DNA of 64,000 nucleotides from Streptomyces sp. NRRL S-37 (GCF_000721605.1 NZ_JOIZ01000005.1:434001-498000), one strand, 5' to 3'; positions 1 to 8,195 are shown, counted from the stretch's first letter. Numbers and translations: made by a program. The notes: generated from the sequence alone by a model not told the origin.

Positions 1-101
1 TTGACGACGACCTGGCCACGGGTCTGGCGCCGTACCGGCAGCTCGTCCTGGTAGTGGGACCCTGCCGCCGCGGCACCCTGGGATTCGTTGAGGATGCTCA
101 C
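1..101 (-). CDS. ctaD: Cytochrome c oxidase subunit I, N-terminal fragment (runs off the left edge)
   Basis: Only the first 33 codons are in the window. Reading leftwards from a GTG at 99-101 gives MSILNESQGAAAAGSHYQDE followed by LPVRRQTRGQVVV, the usual hydrophilic N-terminus of actinobacterial CtaD before the first haem-copper helix. The family is the catalytic subunit of the aa3 terminal oxidase in the plasma membrane. Its GTG start overlaps the TGA of ctaC in a GTGA four-base overlap, so the two are translationally coupled in one transcript. A similar ELPVRRQ-R stretch opens the damaged second copy near 24.7 kb. Confidence 0.85.
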   Translation of the reverse strand, partial: MSILNESQGAAAAGSHYQDELPVRRQTRGQVVV

Positions 102-1057
102 AGGATGTTCGCCTCCCGGTTCTTCTCGTGCTCCGTCTGGGAGATGCCAGCGGGCACGTAACCGGTCTGCCCCTTCTTCACAAGGTCCTTCAGGTGCTGC
201 TCGTAGCGCTCGGGGGAGACGACCTTCACGTTGAACAGCATCCGGGAGTGGTCGACGCCGCAGAGCTCGGCGCACTTGCCGAGGAAGGTGCCCTCACGGT
301 TGGGGGTCACCTCGAAGGCGTTGGGGTGGCCGGGGATGACGTCCTGCTTCATGAGGAACGGCACCACCCAGAAGGAGTGGATGACATCACGCGAGGTCAG
401 CACGAAGCGGACCCGCTTGCCCTCGGGCAGCCACAGGGTGGGGCCCGGGTTGTTGGTCTGCGGGTTCCGGGTACCGGGGACACCGCAGTCGTAGACGCCG
501 CCGGCGTCGGCCGGGAAGGCCTTCTTGTAGCGCTCCGGGACCGACTCCAGTTCCTTGGACGTCTTGGCGTCGCCGGTGGAACCTTCGACGTTCTCGACGT
601 AGTTGAAGCACCAGCTCCACTGGAAGCCGACCACGTTGACGGTGACGTCGGGCTTCTTCTCGAGCCTCAGCAGTTCGGATTCGTCACGCGCGGTGAAGTA
701 GAAGAACACCGAGACGATGATGAGCGGAACCACCGTGTACAGCGCCTCGATGGGCATGTTGTAACGGGTCTGCGGAGGAACCTCCACCTTGGTGCGGCTG
801 CGCCGGTGGAAGAAAGCACTCCACAGGATCAGGCCCCACACCAGCACGCCGACGACGAGCGCGGCGGCCCAGGAGCCCTGCCACAGGGAGAGGATCCGCG
901 GAGCCTCTTCCGTGGTGGGGGTGGGCATACCAAGGCGGGGGAAGTCCTCCCATGTGCAACCGGTGGCGGTCGCCAGGACCAGGCCCGCGGTCAGTGCCTG
1001 CAGCAGCTTCCGCCGCATCGGGCGCCGCGGCGAGCGGTCGGAGCCGTTGGGACTCAC
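98..1057 (-). CDS. ctaC: Cytochrome c oxidase subunit II, CuA-binding lipoprotein
   Basis: 319 residues from a GTG start. This subunit takes electrons from cytochrome c or the bc complex and passes them through the binuclear CuA centre to subunit I. A signal sequence ends in a lipobox with the modifiable Cys at 34. Two membrane helices follow at about 62-82 and 104-121. The CuA ligands are visible: His227 in VIHSFW and the cluster GKCAELCGVDHSRM with Cys262, Glu264, Cys266, His270 and Met273. A charged insertion at about 155-205 between the second helix and the cupredoxin core is common in actinobacterial CtaC. First gene of a ctaC-ctaD operon. A 7-bp inverted repeat (1142-1148 and 1164-1170) lies in the upstream region shared with the next gene. 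Confidence 0.96.
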   Translation of the reverse strand: MSPNGSDRSPRRPMRRKLLQALTAGLVLATATGCTWEDFPRLGMPTPTTEEAPRILSLWQGSWAAALVVGVLVWGLILWSAFFHRRSRTKVEVPPQTRYNMPIEALYTVVPLIIVSVFFYFTARDESELLRLEKKPDVTVNVVGFQWSWCFNYVENVEGSTGDAKTSKELESVPERYKKAFPADAGGVYDCGVPGTRNPQTNNPGPTLWLPEGKRVRFVLTSRDVIHSFWVVPFLMKQDVIPGHPNAFEVTPNREGTFLGKCAELCGVDHSRMLFNVKVVSPERYEQHLKDLVKKGQTGYVPAGISQTEHEKNREANIL

Positions 1058-1288
1058 GTAGCGCCTTCCCGAGAGTCTCGCCCGCGCGGATTGGCTGCGG
1101 CCTGCCTTCTCGCTGGTCGGTCGCCACCCTGCGTCGGGCAGGGGTTTGGATGTTTATGCGGAGCAAACCCTAGCCGACGCCCTCCGAGGGGTCGCGGGGA
1201 GGGGTGCCGTACGCGCCGCGGGTTACACCGAGCGCCTCATCATCCGGGGGTACGGGCGTCGTGGCGGCTGCGGCGTCGTCGTGGTCGA

Positions 1289-1315
1289 TCGCGCGGTTCC
1301 CCGCGCCCCTGAGGG
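1289..1315 (-). repeat. Single copy of the GGGGCGCGGGGAAC repeat upstream of the desulfurase
   Basis: The minus strand reads AGGGGCGCGGGGAACCGCGC, the same core as the array at 2758-2910. It ends about 15 nt before the GTG at 1331, so it lies in the 5' region of that gene. Confidence 0.6.
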
Positions 1316-1330
1316 GGTTAGCGTTGCCGT

Positions 1331-2719
1331 GTGTCCTACTTCGATGCCGCTTCCGGTGCTCCTCTTCATCCCGTTGCCCGTCAGGCGCTGATGGCCTCTC
1401 TGGACGAGGGGTGGGCGGATCCGGCGCGGTTGTACCGGGAGGGGCGGCGGGCGCGGTTGCTGCTGGACGCGGCGCGGGAGGCCGCCGCGGAGGCGGTGGG
1501 GTGCCGGCCGGACGAGCTGGTGTTCACGTCGTCCGGTACGCGGGCGGTGCACGACGGGATCGCGGGGGCGCTGACCGGACGGCGGCGCACCGGGCGTCAC
1601 CTGATCGTGTCAGCAGTCGAACACTCTTCTGTACTCCATGCGGCGGAAGTTCACCGGAGCGGCGGAGGATCGGTCAGCGAGGTCGCGGTGGAGCGCACGG
1701 GGGCCGTGAGCCCGTCCGGGTACGCGGACGCCCTGCGGCCGGACACCGCGCTGGCCTGCCTGCAGTCGGCCAACCACGAGGTGGGAACCGTGCAGCCGGT
1801 GGCCGGGGTCGCCGAGGTGTGCCGGGCGGCGGGGGTGCCACTGCTGGTGGACGCGGCCCAGTCGCTGGGGTGGGGGCCGGTGGAGGGCGACTGGTCGCTG
1901 CTCGCGGCGAGCGCCCACAAGTGGGGCGGTCCGCCGGGGACCGGACTGCTCGTCGTACGGAAAGGGGTGCGGTTCGCTCCCCAGGGGCCGCGGGACGAAC
2001 GGGAGTCGGGGCGGGCGGCCGGGTTCGAGAACCTGCCGGCGATCGTGGCGGCGGCGGCTTCGCTGCGGGCGGTACGGGCGGAGGCCGCCGAGGAGGCGGT
2101 ACGGCTGCGGGAACTGACGGAGCGGATCCGGGCGCGGGTGCCGGGGCTGGTGCCGGACGTGGAGGTGGTCGGGGACCCGGAGCGGCGGCTGCCCGGGATC
2201 GTCACCTTCTCCTGTCTCTATGTCGACGGGGAGACTCTGCTGCACGAGCTGGACCGGGCCGGTTTCTCCGTGTCGTCCGGGTCGTCCTGCACGAGCAGCA
2301 CGCTGACGCCGAGCCATGTGCTGCGGGCGATGGGCGTGCTCAGCGAGGGCAACATCCGCCTCTCGCTGCCGCCGGGGACGCGGGAGGAGGACGTCGAGCG
2401 CTTCCTGTCCGTCCTGCCGGAGGTGGTGTCGGGGGTGAGGGAGAAGCTCGGCGCGCCGGTGTCCGCCGGCCCCGTCCCGGCGGAGGAGAAGGGCGAGGTC
2501 CTGGTGGTGGACGCCCTGGGCCGGCGCTGCCCGATCCCGGTCATCGAACTGGCCAAGGTCATCGGAGACGTCCCGGTGGGCGGCACGATCCGCGTCCTCG
2601 CCGACGACGAGGCGGCCCGCCTGGACATCCCGGCCTGGTGCGAGATGCGCGGCCAGGAGTACGCCGGCGAGGAACCGGCACCCCGGGGAACGGCCTACGT
2701 GGTCCGCCGGACGAACTGA
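1331..2719 (+). CDS. Cysteine desulfurase with a C-terminal TusA sulfur-carrier domain
   Basis: 462 residues from GTG. Residues 1-370 are a class V PLP aminotransferase of the NifS/IscS type: the Schiff-base lysine is K197 in SAHKWGG, and the persulfide-forming cysteine is C320 in SSGSSCTSS. Residues about 388-462 form a TusA/SirA domain with the diagnostic cysteine C400 in RRCPIPV. The expected role is to take sulfur from cysteine and hand it to an acceptor, here a carrier built into the same chain. Family knowledge supports the two activities; the acceptor pathway is unknown. Divergent from ctaC. The nearby erpA and nadA make Fe-S assembly or tRNA thiolation plausible. A partial repeat of the GGGGCGCGGGGAAC type lies just before the start. 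Confidence 0.88.
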   Translation: MSYFDAASGAPLHPVARQALMASLDEGWADPARLYREGRRARLLLDAAREAAAEAVGCRPDELVFTSSGTRAVHDGIAGALTGRRRTGRHLIVSAVEHSSVLHAAEVHRSGGGSVSEVAVERTGAVSPSGYADALRPDTALACLQSANHEVGTVQPVAGVAEVCRAAGVPLLVDAAQSLGWGPVEGDWSLLAASAHKWGGPPGTGLLVVRKGVRFAPQGPRDERESGRAAGFENLPAIVAAAASLRAVRAEAAEEAVRLRELTERIRARVPGLVPDVEVVGDPERRLPGIVTFSCLYVDGETLLHELDRAGFSVSSGSSCTSSTLTPSHVLRAMGVLSEGNIRLSLPPGTREEDVERFLSVLPEVVSGVREKLGAPVSAGPVPAEEKGEVLVVDALGRRCPIPVIELAKVIGDVPVGGTIRVLADDEAARLDIPAWCEMRGQEYAGEEPAPRGTAYVVRRTN

Positions 2720-2757
2720 CTCCCCCTCCTCGGAAACACGGAGAACCGCACACCACC

Positions 2758-2910
2758 AGGGGCGCGGGGAACCGCGCGTCTTTTCGGGGGCGCGGGGAAC
2801 TGCGCGTTTTTAGGGGCGCGAGGAACCGCGCACCTCAGGGGCAGGAGGAGCAGCATGCCATCAGGGGCGCGGGGAACTGCGCGTCTTTCAGGGGCGCGGG
2901 GAACTGCGCG
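2758..2910 (+). repeat. Cluster of five short GC-rich repeats between convergent genes
   Basis: Copies of AGGGGCGCGGGGAACTGCGC, with C/T variation at the eighth base from the end, start at about 2758, 2786, 2812, 2862 and 2889. A degraded sixth copy lies near 2836. Spacing is 24-50 bp. The cluster fills the gap between the stop of the desulfurase-TusA gene (2719) and the stop of adoK (2953). Each copy has an internal GCGC-GGGGAA-GCGC symmetry. This motif is scattered through Streptomyces genomes, and single copies recur elsewhere in this window. Function is unknown; a role in termination or chromosome structure is conjecture. Confidence 0.8.
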
Positions 2911-2952
2911 ACCAGCCCCCACGCACCCGCACCCGCACCCGCGCCCGACGGC

Positions 2953-3927
2953 TCAGCCCAGATGCGCCCGGACCTCCTCCGCCGCTTCCTCCCCGTACGC
3001 CTTGGTGAAGCGCTCCATGAAGTGCCCGCGCCGCAACTGGTACTCCTGCGTCCCCACCGTCTCGATGACGAGAGTCGCCAGCATGCAGCCGACCTGCGCC
3101 GCCCGCTCCAGCGGGACCCCCCACGCCAGCCCCGACAGGAACCCCGCCCGGAACGCGTCGCCGACGCCCGTCGGATCGGCCTTGCGCTCCTCGTCCGGGC
3201 ACCCGACCTCGATCGTCTCCTCGCCGGCCCGCTCGATGCGGACGCCCCGCGCGCCGAGGGTGGTGACGCGGTGGCCGACCTTGCCGAGGATCTCCGCGTC
3301 GCTCCAGCCGGTCTTCGTCTCGATGAGCCCCTTCTCGTACTCGTTGGAGAAGAGGTAGGTCGCCCCGTCCAGCAGTATCCGGATCTCCTCGCCGTTCATC
3401 CGGGCGATCTGCTGGGAGAAGTCGGCGGCGAACGGGATGCCCCGGGAGCGGCACTCCTCGGTGTGCCGGAGCATCGCCTCGGGGTCGTCCGCGCCGATGG
3501 AGACCAGGTCGAGTCCGCCCACACGGTCGGCGACGGTCTTCAGCTCGATGAGGCGGGCCTCGCTCATCGCGCCCGTGTAGAAGGAGCCGATCTGGTTGTG
3601 GTCGGCGTCCGTGGTGCACACGAAGCGGGCGGTGTGCAGGGTGTCGGAGATGCGGACGGACTCGGTGTCGACGCCGTGCCGGTCCAGCCAGGCCCGGTAT
3701 TCGTCGAAGTCGAAGCCGGCGGCCCCGACGAGGATCGGGCGGGTGCCGAGCTGGCCCATCCCGAAGGCGATGTTCGCTCCCACGCCGCCCCTGCGCACGT
3801 CGAGGTTGTCGACCAGGAAGGACAGCGAGACCGTGTGGAGCTGGTCCGCGACGAACTGGTCGGCGAAGCGCCCGGGGAAGGTCATGAGGTGGTCGGTGGC
3901 GATGGAGCCGGTGACTGCGATGCGCAC
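2953..3927 (-). CDS. adoK: Adenosine kinase (PfkB family)
   Basis: 324 residues from GTG at 3927, with AGGAG eight to nine bases upstream. The chain is a PfkB/ribokinase fold: N-terminal VTGSIATDHL, sugar-binding RRGGVGANIAFG near residue 48, and the catalytic anion-hole motif DPTGVGDAFRAG near residue 257. From memory it aligns almost end to end with the mycobacterial adenosine kinase AdoK/CbhK, including SFYPGAMSEAR-like and QWDY/QYQL-like regions, and in Mycobacterium that gene also sits next to ctaC. The expected reaction is ATP-dependent phosphorylation of adenosine to AMP in purine salvage. Other PfkB substrates cannot be excluded from sequence. Convergent with the desulfurase gene and divergent from the small gene at 4057. 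Confidence 0.85.
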   Translation of the reverse strand: MRIAVTGSIATDHLMTFPGRFADQFVADQLHTVSLSFLVDNLDVRRGGVGANIAFGMGQLGTRPILVGAAGFDFDEYRAWLDRHGVDTESVRISDTLHTARFVCTTDADHNQIGSFYTGAMSEARLIELKTVADRVGGLDLVSIGADDPEAMLRHTEECRSRGIPFAADFSQQIARMNGEEIRILLDGATYLFSNEYEKGLIETKTGWSDAEILGKVGHRVTTLGARGVRIERAGEETIEVGCPDEERKADPTGVGDAFRAGFLSGLAWGVPLERAAQVGCMLATLVIETVGTQEYQLRRGHFMERFTKAYGEEAAEEVRAHLG

Positions 3928-4056
3928 GGCGTGGATTCTCCTGAGGGAGGCGGTTTGACACTTCACGCTACCGGTTGGGAAGGGCCCGCAGAAGCGGCCT
4001 AAAATACCCGATAGCAGATCTTTCTTCGTGACCTTCTCCGTGCGTACGGTGCCGAT

Positions 4057-4272
4057 ATGACGAACCCCAGGGCCCACACCCCCGCCCCTGCCCCCGCGGA
4101 CCTCGAAGGCGGCCTGGCGTCGCTGCGCGGCGACTGCGCCCGGATGGTCCCCCACTGGGCGGTGCCCGACCGGGTGGCCGCCCGGCCGGTCTCCCCGTCC
4201 TCGATCCACGGCGTGACCGTGCCGCCCGGCTCGGCGCGGCTGCTGGACGCGATGGCCGAGTACGGCGACTGA
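4057..4272 (+). CDS. Small conserved-looking protein of unknown function
   Basis: 71 residues; I do not recognise a domain. Coding status is supported by codon positions: almost all third bases are G or C while the protein is not low-complexity beyond an Ala/Pro-rich start. The C-terminal half contains PHWAVPDRV and SIHGVTVPPGSARLLDAMAE. There is no Shine-Dalgarno sequence. A TACGGT -10 box at 4045-4050 sits six bases before the ATG, so the message is probably leaderless. Divergent from adoK, with about 130 bp between the starts. Confidence 0.6.
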   Translation: MTNPRAHTPAPAPADLEGGLASLRGDCARMVPHWAVPDRVAARPVSPSSIHGVTVPPGSARLLDAMAEYGD

Positions 4273-4434
4273 GCCGGCTCCGGCCGGTCCGGCGTTCCCG
4301 GGGAACCGCGCGCTCCCCCGCTGCGTCCCATCGCTGTCCCCCGTAAAGGGGATGCGGGATACGACCCATGAGCGGTCCCGGCACGACCGGGAAGGGTCTT
4401 TCCGGGACAGTCGCGCAGCCGAAGGAGCGATGCG

Positions 4435-6180
4435 GTGAACACCGAGCGACCCGACAACGACGACGAGGCGCGCACCGCCCCGGGCGGCGCGCCCAACTCC
4501 GGGGGCGCTTCGGGCCACGACAGGGAGACGGACTCCCCGGAGCGGCGGGAGCCGGAGGCCGCCGCCCCCGGGCCGGGTACGGCACGGCCGGCCGACGACG
4601 CGCCCGGTGCCGGGAAGGCGGACGCCGCCGCCTCCGGCGAGGCCCCGGACGGCGAGCCCGCGTCCGGCGCGGACGAGACCGTCGTGGGGGAGCACCGGGC
4701 CGGCGGCCCGCCCTCCGGGGAGGGGCACCCCGACGAGGCGTCGCCCCGGCGGCGTCCGTCCCTGCTGATCGCCTCCGTCGCCGCCGCCGTGCTGCTGGTG
4801 GGGGGCGGCGGGGCCTACCTTGCCTCCGGTGCCGCCGGTGGTTCCGGGGACTCGGGGGGCGGTACGACCCCGGGGGCGAACGGCGACGCCACTCCCCCGC
4901 CGCTCGCCCTGGACGGCCCCTCCGAGGGCGCCGCGAACGGGATCGCCCCCGGCGAGCCCAACCCCTACGGCGTCGTCTACCGCGCCGACGGCTCACTCCC
5001 GGAGGGTCCCGGTTCGGCGCCGGTGTACCACGCCCGGGGGCAGGTCACCGAGGAGCGGGTGGTCACGCTGGCGAAGGCCCTGGGGCTGGAGGGGAAGCCG
5101 GTCGCGGAGGGCGGCTCCTGGCGGATCGGCGGCAAGGACGGTTCGGGGCCCACGCTGCGGGTGGACCGGGAGGCTCCCGGCTCCTGGACGTTCAGCCGGA
5201 ACAACCCGGGCACCGACAACTGCAAGGGCGCGACGTGCTCGGCCCCGTCCGCGGGCGGTCCGGTCGTGAGCGAGTCCGTCGCGAAGAGGGCCGCCGCGCC
5301 CGTGCTGAAGGCGGTGGGCCAGGACGACGCGAAGCTCGACGCGGGGCAGATCACGGGCGGCAGGCGCGTGGTGAACGCCGACCCCGAGGTCGGCGGGCTG
5401 CCGACCCACGGCTGGACGACCGGTGTGGTCGTCGGCGCCAAGGGCGAGGTGGTCGGCGGCAACGGCCGGCTCGCGGAGCCGGTGAAGGGCGACACCTACC
5501 CCGTGGTGAGCGCCGCCGACGCGCTGAAGCTGCTGAACGCGGCGCCGGACGCCGGCCCGGGCGCGGGGATCGGCGGCTGCGCCAGTCCCGTACCGCTGGA
5601 GGACGGGCGGCCGGAGCCGTGTGCCCCGGCGACGAAGCCGAAGGGCGACAGCGTGACGGTCGGCGACGCGGTGTTCGGGCTGGCCTCGCACTCCGTGGAC
5701 GGGCGGCCGGCGCTCGTGCCGTCCTGGCTGTTCGAGGTACGGCCCCGGGGGGCGGAGGACGCCTTCACGGTGACGTATCCGGCGGTCGCCCCGGAGTTCC
5801 TCGCCCCGCGGGCGGAATCCGGGTCCGGGGAGGCGAGCCCGCGGCCCACGGAGCCCGGCGACGAGCCGGCCGCGGCCCCCTCCACCCGTGACGTCGACGT
5901 CGAGGGCTACACCGCCGAGGGCGACGAGCTGACCGTGACCTTCACGGGCGGTGTGTGCGCCGACTACGAGGCGACGGCGCGGGAGAGCGGCGACCGGGTG
6001 ACCGTGCGGGTGACCGAGACGCCCTGGCCGGACAAGGTGTGCATCCTGATCGCCAAGCAGTACCAGCGGACGGTGCGGCTGGACGCCCCGCTCGGCGACC
6101 GCGAGGTCGTGGGCACGGACGGCGAGCCGGTCCCGCTGCGGAAGGACGGTGCCCGGCTGCCGGCACCGCCCGCCCGGTAG
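4435..6180 (+). CDS. Large membrane-anchored protein with acidic, Gly/Pro-rich N-terminus
   Basis: 581 residues from GTG, with GAAGGAG eight bases upstream. Residues 1-105 are a disordered, charged Ala/Gly/Pro-rich cytoplasmic segment. One membrane helix lies at about 108-128 (LLIASVAAAVLLVGGGGAYL). The long extracytoplasmic part has folded stretches around 180-310 and 330-460, a Pro/Glu-rich linker at 465-485 and a last module at 490-575. Cysteines at CKGATC and the pairs near GGCASP and EPCAP could form disulfides outside the cell. I do not recognise the family, although proteins of this layout occur in streptomycetes at this locus. Its 3' end runs into a strong hairpin shared with erpA. 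Confidence 0.75.
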   Translation: MNTERPDNDDEARTAPGGAPNSGGASGHDRETDSPERREPEAAAPGPGTARPADDAPGAGKADAAASGEAPDGEPASGADETVVGEHRAGGPPSGEGHPDEASPRRRPSLLIASVAAAVLLVGGGGAYLASGAAGGSGDSGGGTTPGANGDATPPPLALDGPSEGAANGIAPGEPNPYGVVYRADGSLPEGPGSAPVYHARGQVTEERVVTLAKALGLEGKPVAEGGSWRIGGKDGSGPTLRVDREAPGSWTFSRNNPGTDNCKGATCSAPSAGGPVVSESVAKRAAAPVLKAVGQDDAKLDAGQITGGRRVVNADPEVGGLPTHGWTTGVVVGAKGEVVGGNGRLAEPVKGDTYPVVSAADALKLLNAAPDAGPGAGIGGCASPVPLEDGRPEPCAPATKPKGDSVTVGDAVFGLASHSVDGRPALVPSWLFEVRPRGAEDAFTVTYPAVAPEFLAPRAESGSGEASPRPTEPGDEPAAAPSTRDVDVEGYTAEGDELTVTFTGGVCADYEATARESGDRVTVRVTETPWPDKVCILIAKQYQRTVRLDAPLGDREVVGTDGEPVPLRKDGARLPAPPAR

Positions 6181-6200
6181 CTCCGGGAGGAGGAGAACGC

Positions 6201-6237
6201 GAAGGCGGCGGCCCCCTCGGAGGGGGCCGCCGCCTTC
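6201..6237. terminator. Bidirectional terminator between convergent genes
   Basis: A perfect 17-bp stem (6201-6217 with 6221-6237) closed by a 3-nt loop, between the stop of the gene at 6180 and the stop of erpA at 6268. Its symmetry suits both strands. Confidence 0.85.
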
Positions 6238-6267
6238 GTCACGTGCTGTCCGGGACGGGGATCCGGC

Positions 6268-6624
6268 TCAGCTGAAGGAGTCGCCGCAGGCGCAGGAACC
6301 GGTGGCGTTGGGGTTGTCGATCGTGAAGCCCTGCTTCTCGATGGTGTCGACGAAGTCGATGGTGGCGCCGCCCAGGTACGGAGCGCTCATGCGGTCGGTG
6401 ACGACCTTCACACCGTCGAAGTCCTTCAGCACGTCGCCGTCGAGCGAGCGCTCGTCGAAGAAGAGCTGGTAGCGCAGGCCGGAGCAGCCGCCGGGCTGGA
6501 CGGCGACACGCAGGGCGAGGTCGTCACGGCCTTCCTGGTCGAGCAGGGCCTTGACCTTGGACGCGGCGGCGTCGGTCAGGACGATGCCGTCGGTGACGGT
6601 GGTGGTCTCGTCCGATACGGACAT
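6268..6624 (-). CDS. erpA: Iron-sulfur cluster insertion protein, A-type carrier
   Basis: 118 residues, the normal length for the HesB/IscA family. The three conserved cysteines are present: one in QPGGCSGLRY near residue 47 and two in the C-terminal SCACGDSFS. These proteins carry [2Fe-2S] or [4Fe-4S] clusters and deliver them to apo-enzymes. Neighbours fit: a sulfur-donating desulfurase 4 kb away, and next door nadA, whose product is a [4Fe-4S] enzyme. The start ATG at 6622-6624 has GGGAGA just upstream. The pair erpA/nadA is divergent with about 300 bp between the starts. Confidence 0.93.
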   Translation of the reverse strand: MSVSDETTTVTDGIVLTDAAASKVKALLDQEGRDDLALRVAVQPGGCSGLRYQLFFDERSLDGDVLKDFDGVKVVTDRMSAPYLGGATIDFVDTIEKQGFTIDNPNATGSCACGDSFS

Positions 6625-6804
6625 CTACATCTCTCCCGGGTTGTACGGAGACTGCTTGCCGACGGTTGCAACCGGCGGGACCGCGGATTCATTCCGGGCC
6701 GGGCGCGTGTCTTCCTCGCCTCCCTCCTCATGCTCGCACACACGGTACGGAGCGGAAACCGGCTCCGGTGGGGCCTTCCGGGAAGGGACCGGCACCCGCC
6801 GGGA

Positions 6805-6848
6805 TTCACGTCACATGGACGTTATGGCCGTCGTCAAAGTGACGTGAA
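6805..6848. promoter_or_regulatory. 10-bp inverted repeat in the nadA promoter region
   Basis: TTCACGTCAC at 6805-6814 and its exact reverse complement GTGACGTGAA at 6839-6848 enclose 24 bases. A TATGAT -10 box follows at 6854-6859, so the right arm covers the -35 position. This looks like an operator for a dimeric repressor or a looped pair of half-sites. The regulator is unknown; NAD biosynthesis control is the natural guess. Confidence 0.5.
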
Positions 6849-6874
6849 CCGGTTATGATAGATAGCGTCATTTC

Positions 6875-6898
6875 GACGAGAAGTCGGACGAGAAGTCG
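6875..6898 (+). repeat. Tandem 12-bp repeat in the nadA leader
   Basis: GACGAGAAGTCG occurs twice head to tail (6875-6886 and 6887-6898), between the -10 box and the Shine-Dalgarno sequence of nadA. Each copy has a partial internal dyad (CGAC and GTCG). It could be a second regulatory site acting on the early transcript. Confidence 0.5.
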
Positions 6899-6921
6899 CC
6901 AGAACAGAAAGGGTGCGTGCC

Positions 6922-8106
6922 GTGACCACCGCCCAGACCCAGGAGCTCGACGTACAGCCGACGCCCCTCGCCCTGCTGCTGCTCGGCCGTGAGGCCGACC
7001 CGAGGAGCGAGCGCGGTGTGGAGTGTCCCGGCGACCTCCCCTCGCCGTCCGACCCGGACCTGGTGGAGCGCGCCCGCGCCGCCAAGGAGAAGCTCGGCGA
7101 CAAGGTCTTCGTGCTCGGCCACCACTACCAGCGCGACGAGGTCATCCAGTTCGCCGACGTCACGGGCGACTCCTTCAAGCTGGCCCGCGACGCCGCCGCC
7201 CGCCCGCAGGCCGAGTACATCGTCTTCTGCGGTGTGCACTTCATGGCCGAGTCGGCGGACATCCTCACCGGTGACGACCAGAAGGTGGTCCTGCCCGACC
7301 TCGCGGCCGGCTGTTCCATGGCCGACATGGCCACCGCCGAGCAGGTCGCCGAGTGCTGGGACGTGCTGACCGAGGCCGGGATAGCCGAGCAGGTCGTCCC
7401 CGTCTCGTACATGAACTCCTCCGCCGACATCAAGGCCTTCACGGGCAAGCACGGCGGCACCATCTGCACCTCCTCCAACGCCAGGCGCGCCCTCGACTGG
7501 GCCTTCGAGCAGGGCGAGAAGGTCCTCTTCCTGCCCGACCAGCACCTGGGCCGCAACACGGCGGTGCGGGACATGGGGATGTCCCTGGAGGACTGCGTCG
7601 TCTACAACCCGCACAAGCCGAACGGCGGGCTGACGGCGGACGAGCTGCGCGCCGCGAAGATGATCCTGTGGCGCGGCCACTGCTCGGTGCACGGCCGGTT
7701 CAGCCTGGACTCGGTGAACGACGTGCGCGAGCGCATCCCCGGCGTGAACGTCCTGGTGCACCCGGAGTGCCGGCACGAGGTCGTGGCCGCCGCGGACCAC
7801 GTCGGCTCGACCGAGCACATCATCAAGACGCTGGAGGCGGCCCCGGCCGGCTCCAAGTGGGCCATCGGCACCGAGCTGAACCTGGTCCGCCGCCTGGCGA
7901 ACCGTTTCGCTCCCGAGGGCAAGGAGATCGTCTTCCTCGACAAGACGGTCTGCTTCTGCTCGACCATGAACCGCATCGACCTCCCGCACCTGGTGTGGGC
8001 GTTGGAGTCCCTGGCAGACGGCACACTTGTCAACCGCATCGAGGTGGACAAGGAGACCGAGGCGTTCGCGAAGCTGGCGCTGGAGCGGATGCTGGCGCTG
8101 CCGTAG
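6922..8106 (+). CDS. nadA: Quinolinate synthase
   Basis: 394 residues when started at the GTG at 6922 (MTTAQTQELDVQPTPL), which has GAAAGGG ten bases upstream; a GTG three codons earlier is the alternative. NadA condenses iminoaspartate with dihydroxyacetone phosphate to quinolinate, the first ring of de novo NAD. The chain shows the three-domain NadA pattern, with cluster cysteines in FCGVHFMAESADIL, in the C-terminal half (EC RHEV region) and in VCFCSTMNRIDL, plus the GHHYQRDEVIQFAD substrate loop near residue 70. No nadB or nadC is seen beside it in this window. The upstream region has an inverted repeat and a tandem repeat that suggest control at initiation. Confidence 0.95.
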   Translation: MTTAQTQELDVQPTPLALLLLGREADPRSERGVECPGDLPSPSDPDLVERARAAKEKLGDKVFVLGHHYQRDEVIQFADVTGDSFKLARDAAARPQAEYIVFCGVHFMAESADILTGDDQKVVLPDLAAGCSMADMATAEQVAECWDVLTEAGIAEQVVPVSYMNSSADIKAFTGKHGGTICTSSNARRALDWAFEQGEKVLFLPDQHLGRNTAVRDMGMSLEDCVVYNPHKPNGGLTADELRAAKMILWRGHCSVHGRFSLDSVNDVRERIPGVNVLVHPECRHEVVAAADHVGSTEHIIKTLEAAPAGSKWAIGTELNLVRRLANRFAPEGKEIVFLDKTVCFCSTMNRIDLPHLVWALESLADGTLVNRIEVDKETEAFAKLALERMLALP

Positions 8107-8116
8107 GGCCACACGT

Positions 8117-8152
8117 GAAGGGGCGCCCCGTGCAGGCACGGGGCGCCCCTTC
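8117..8152. terminator. Terminator after nadA
   Basis: A near-perfect stem of about 16 bp (8118-8133 with 8136-8151) lies 11 bp after the nadA stop, between nadA and the convergent RND exporter gene. Confidence 0.8.
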
Positions 8153-8195
8153 GTCGTACGGCCGGACGTCGGATTCGTCGTCCGGCCGGACGACG

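Noticed and set aside
2758..2910. CRISPR-like short repeats
   Set aside because: Gaps between copies are only a few bases and irregular; the same motif occurs singly at many gene ends.
1204..4002. A very long open frame (over 900 codons) across the desulfurase, the repeat cluster and adoK
   Set aside because: It overlaps two strong gene calls on both strands, is Arg/Gly/Ala-rich in the pattern of a shadow frame, and has no start context.
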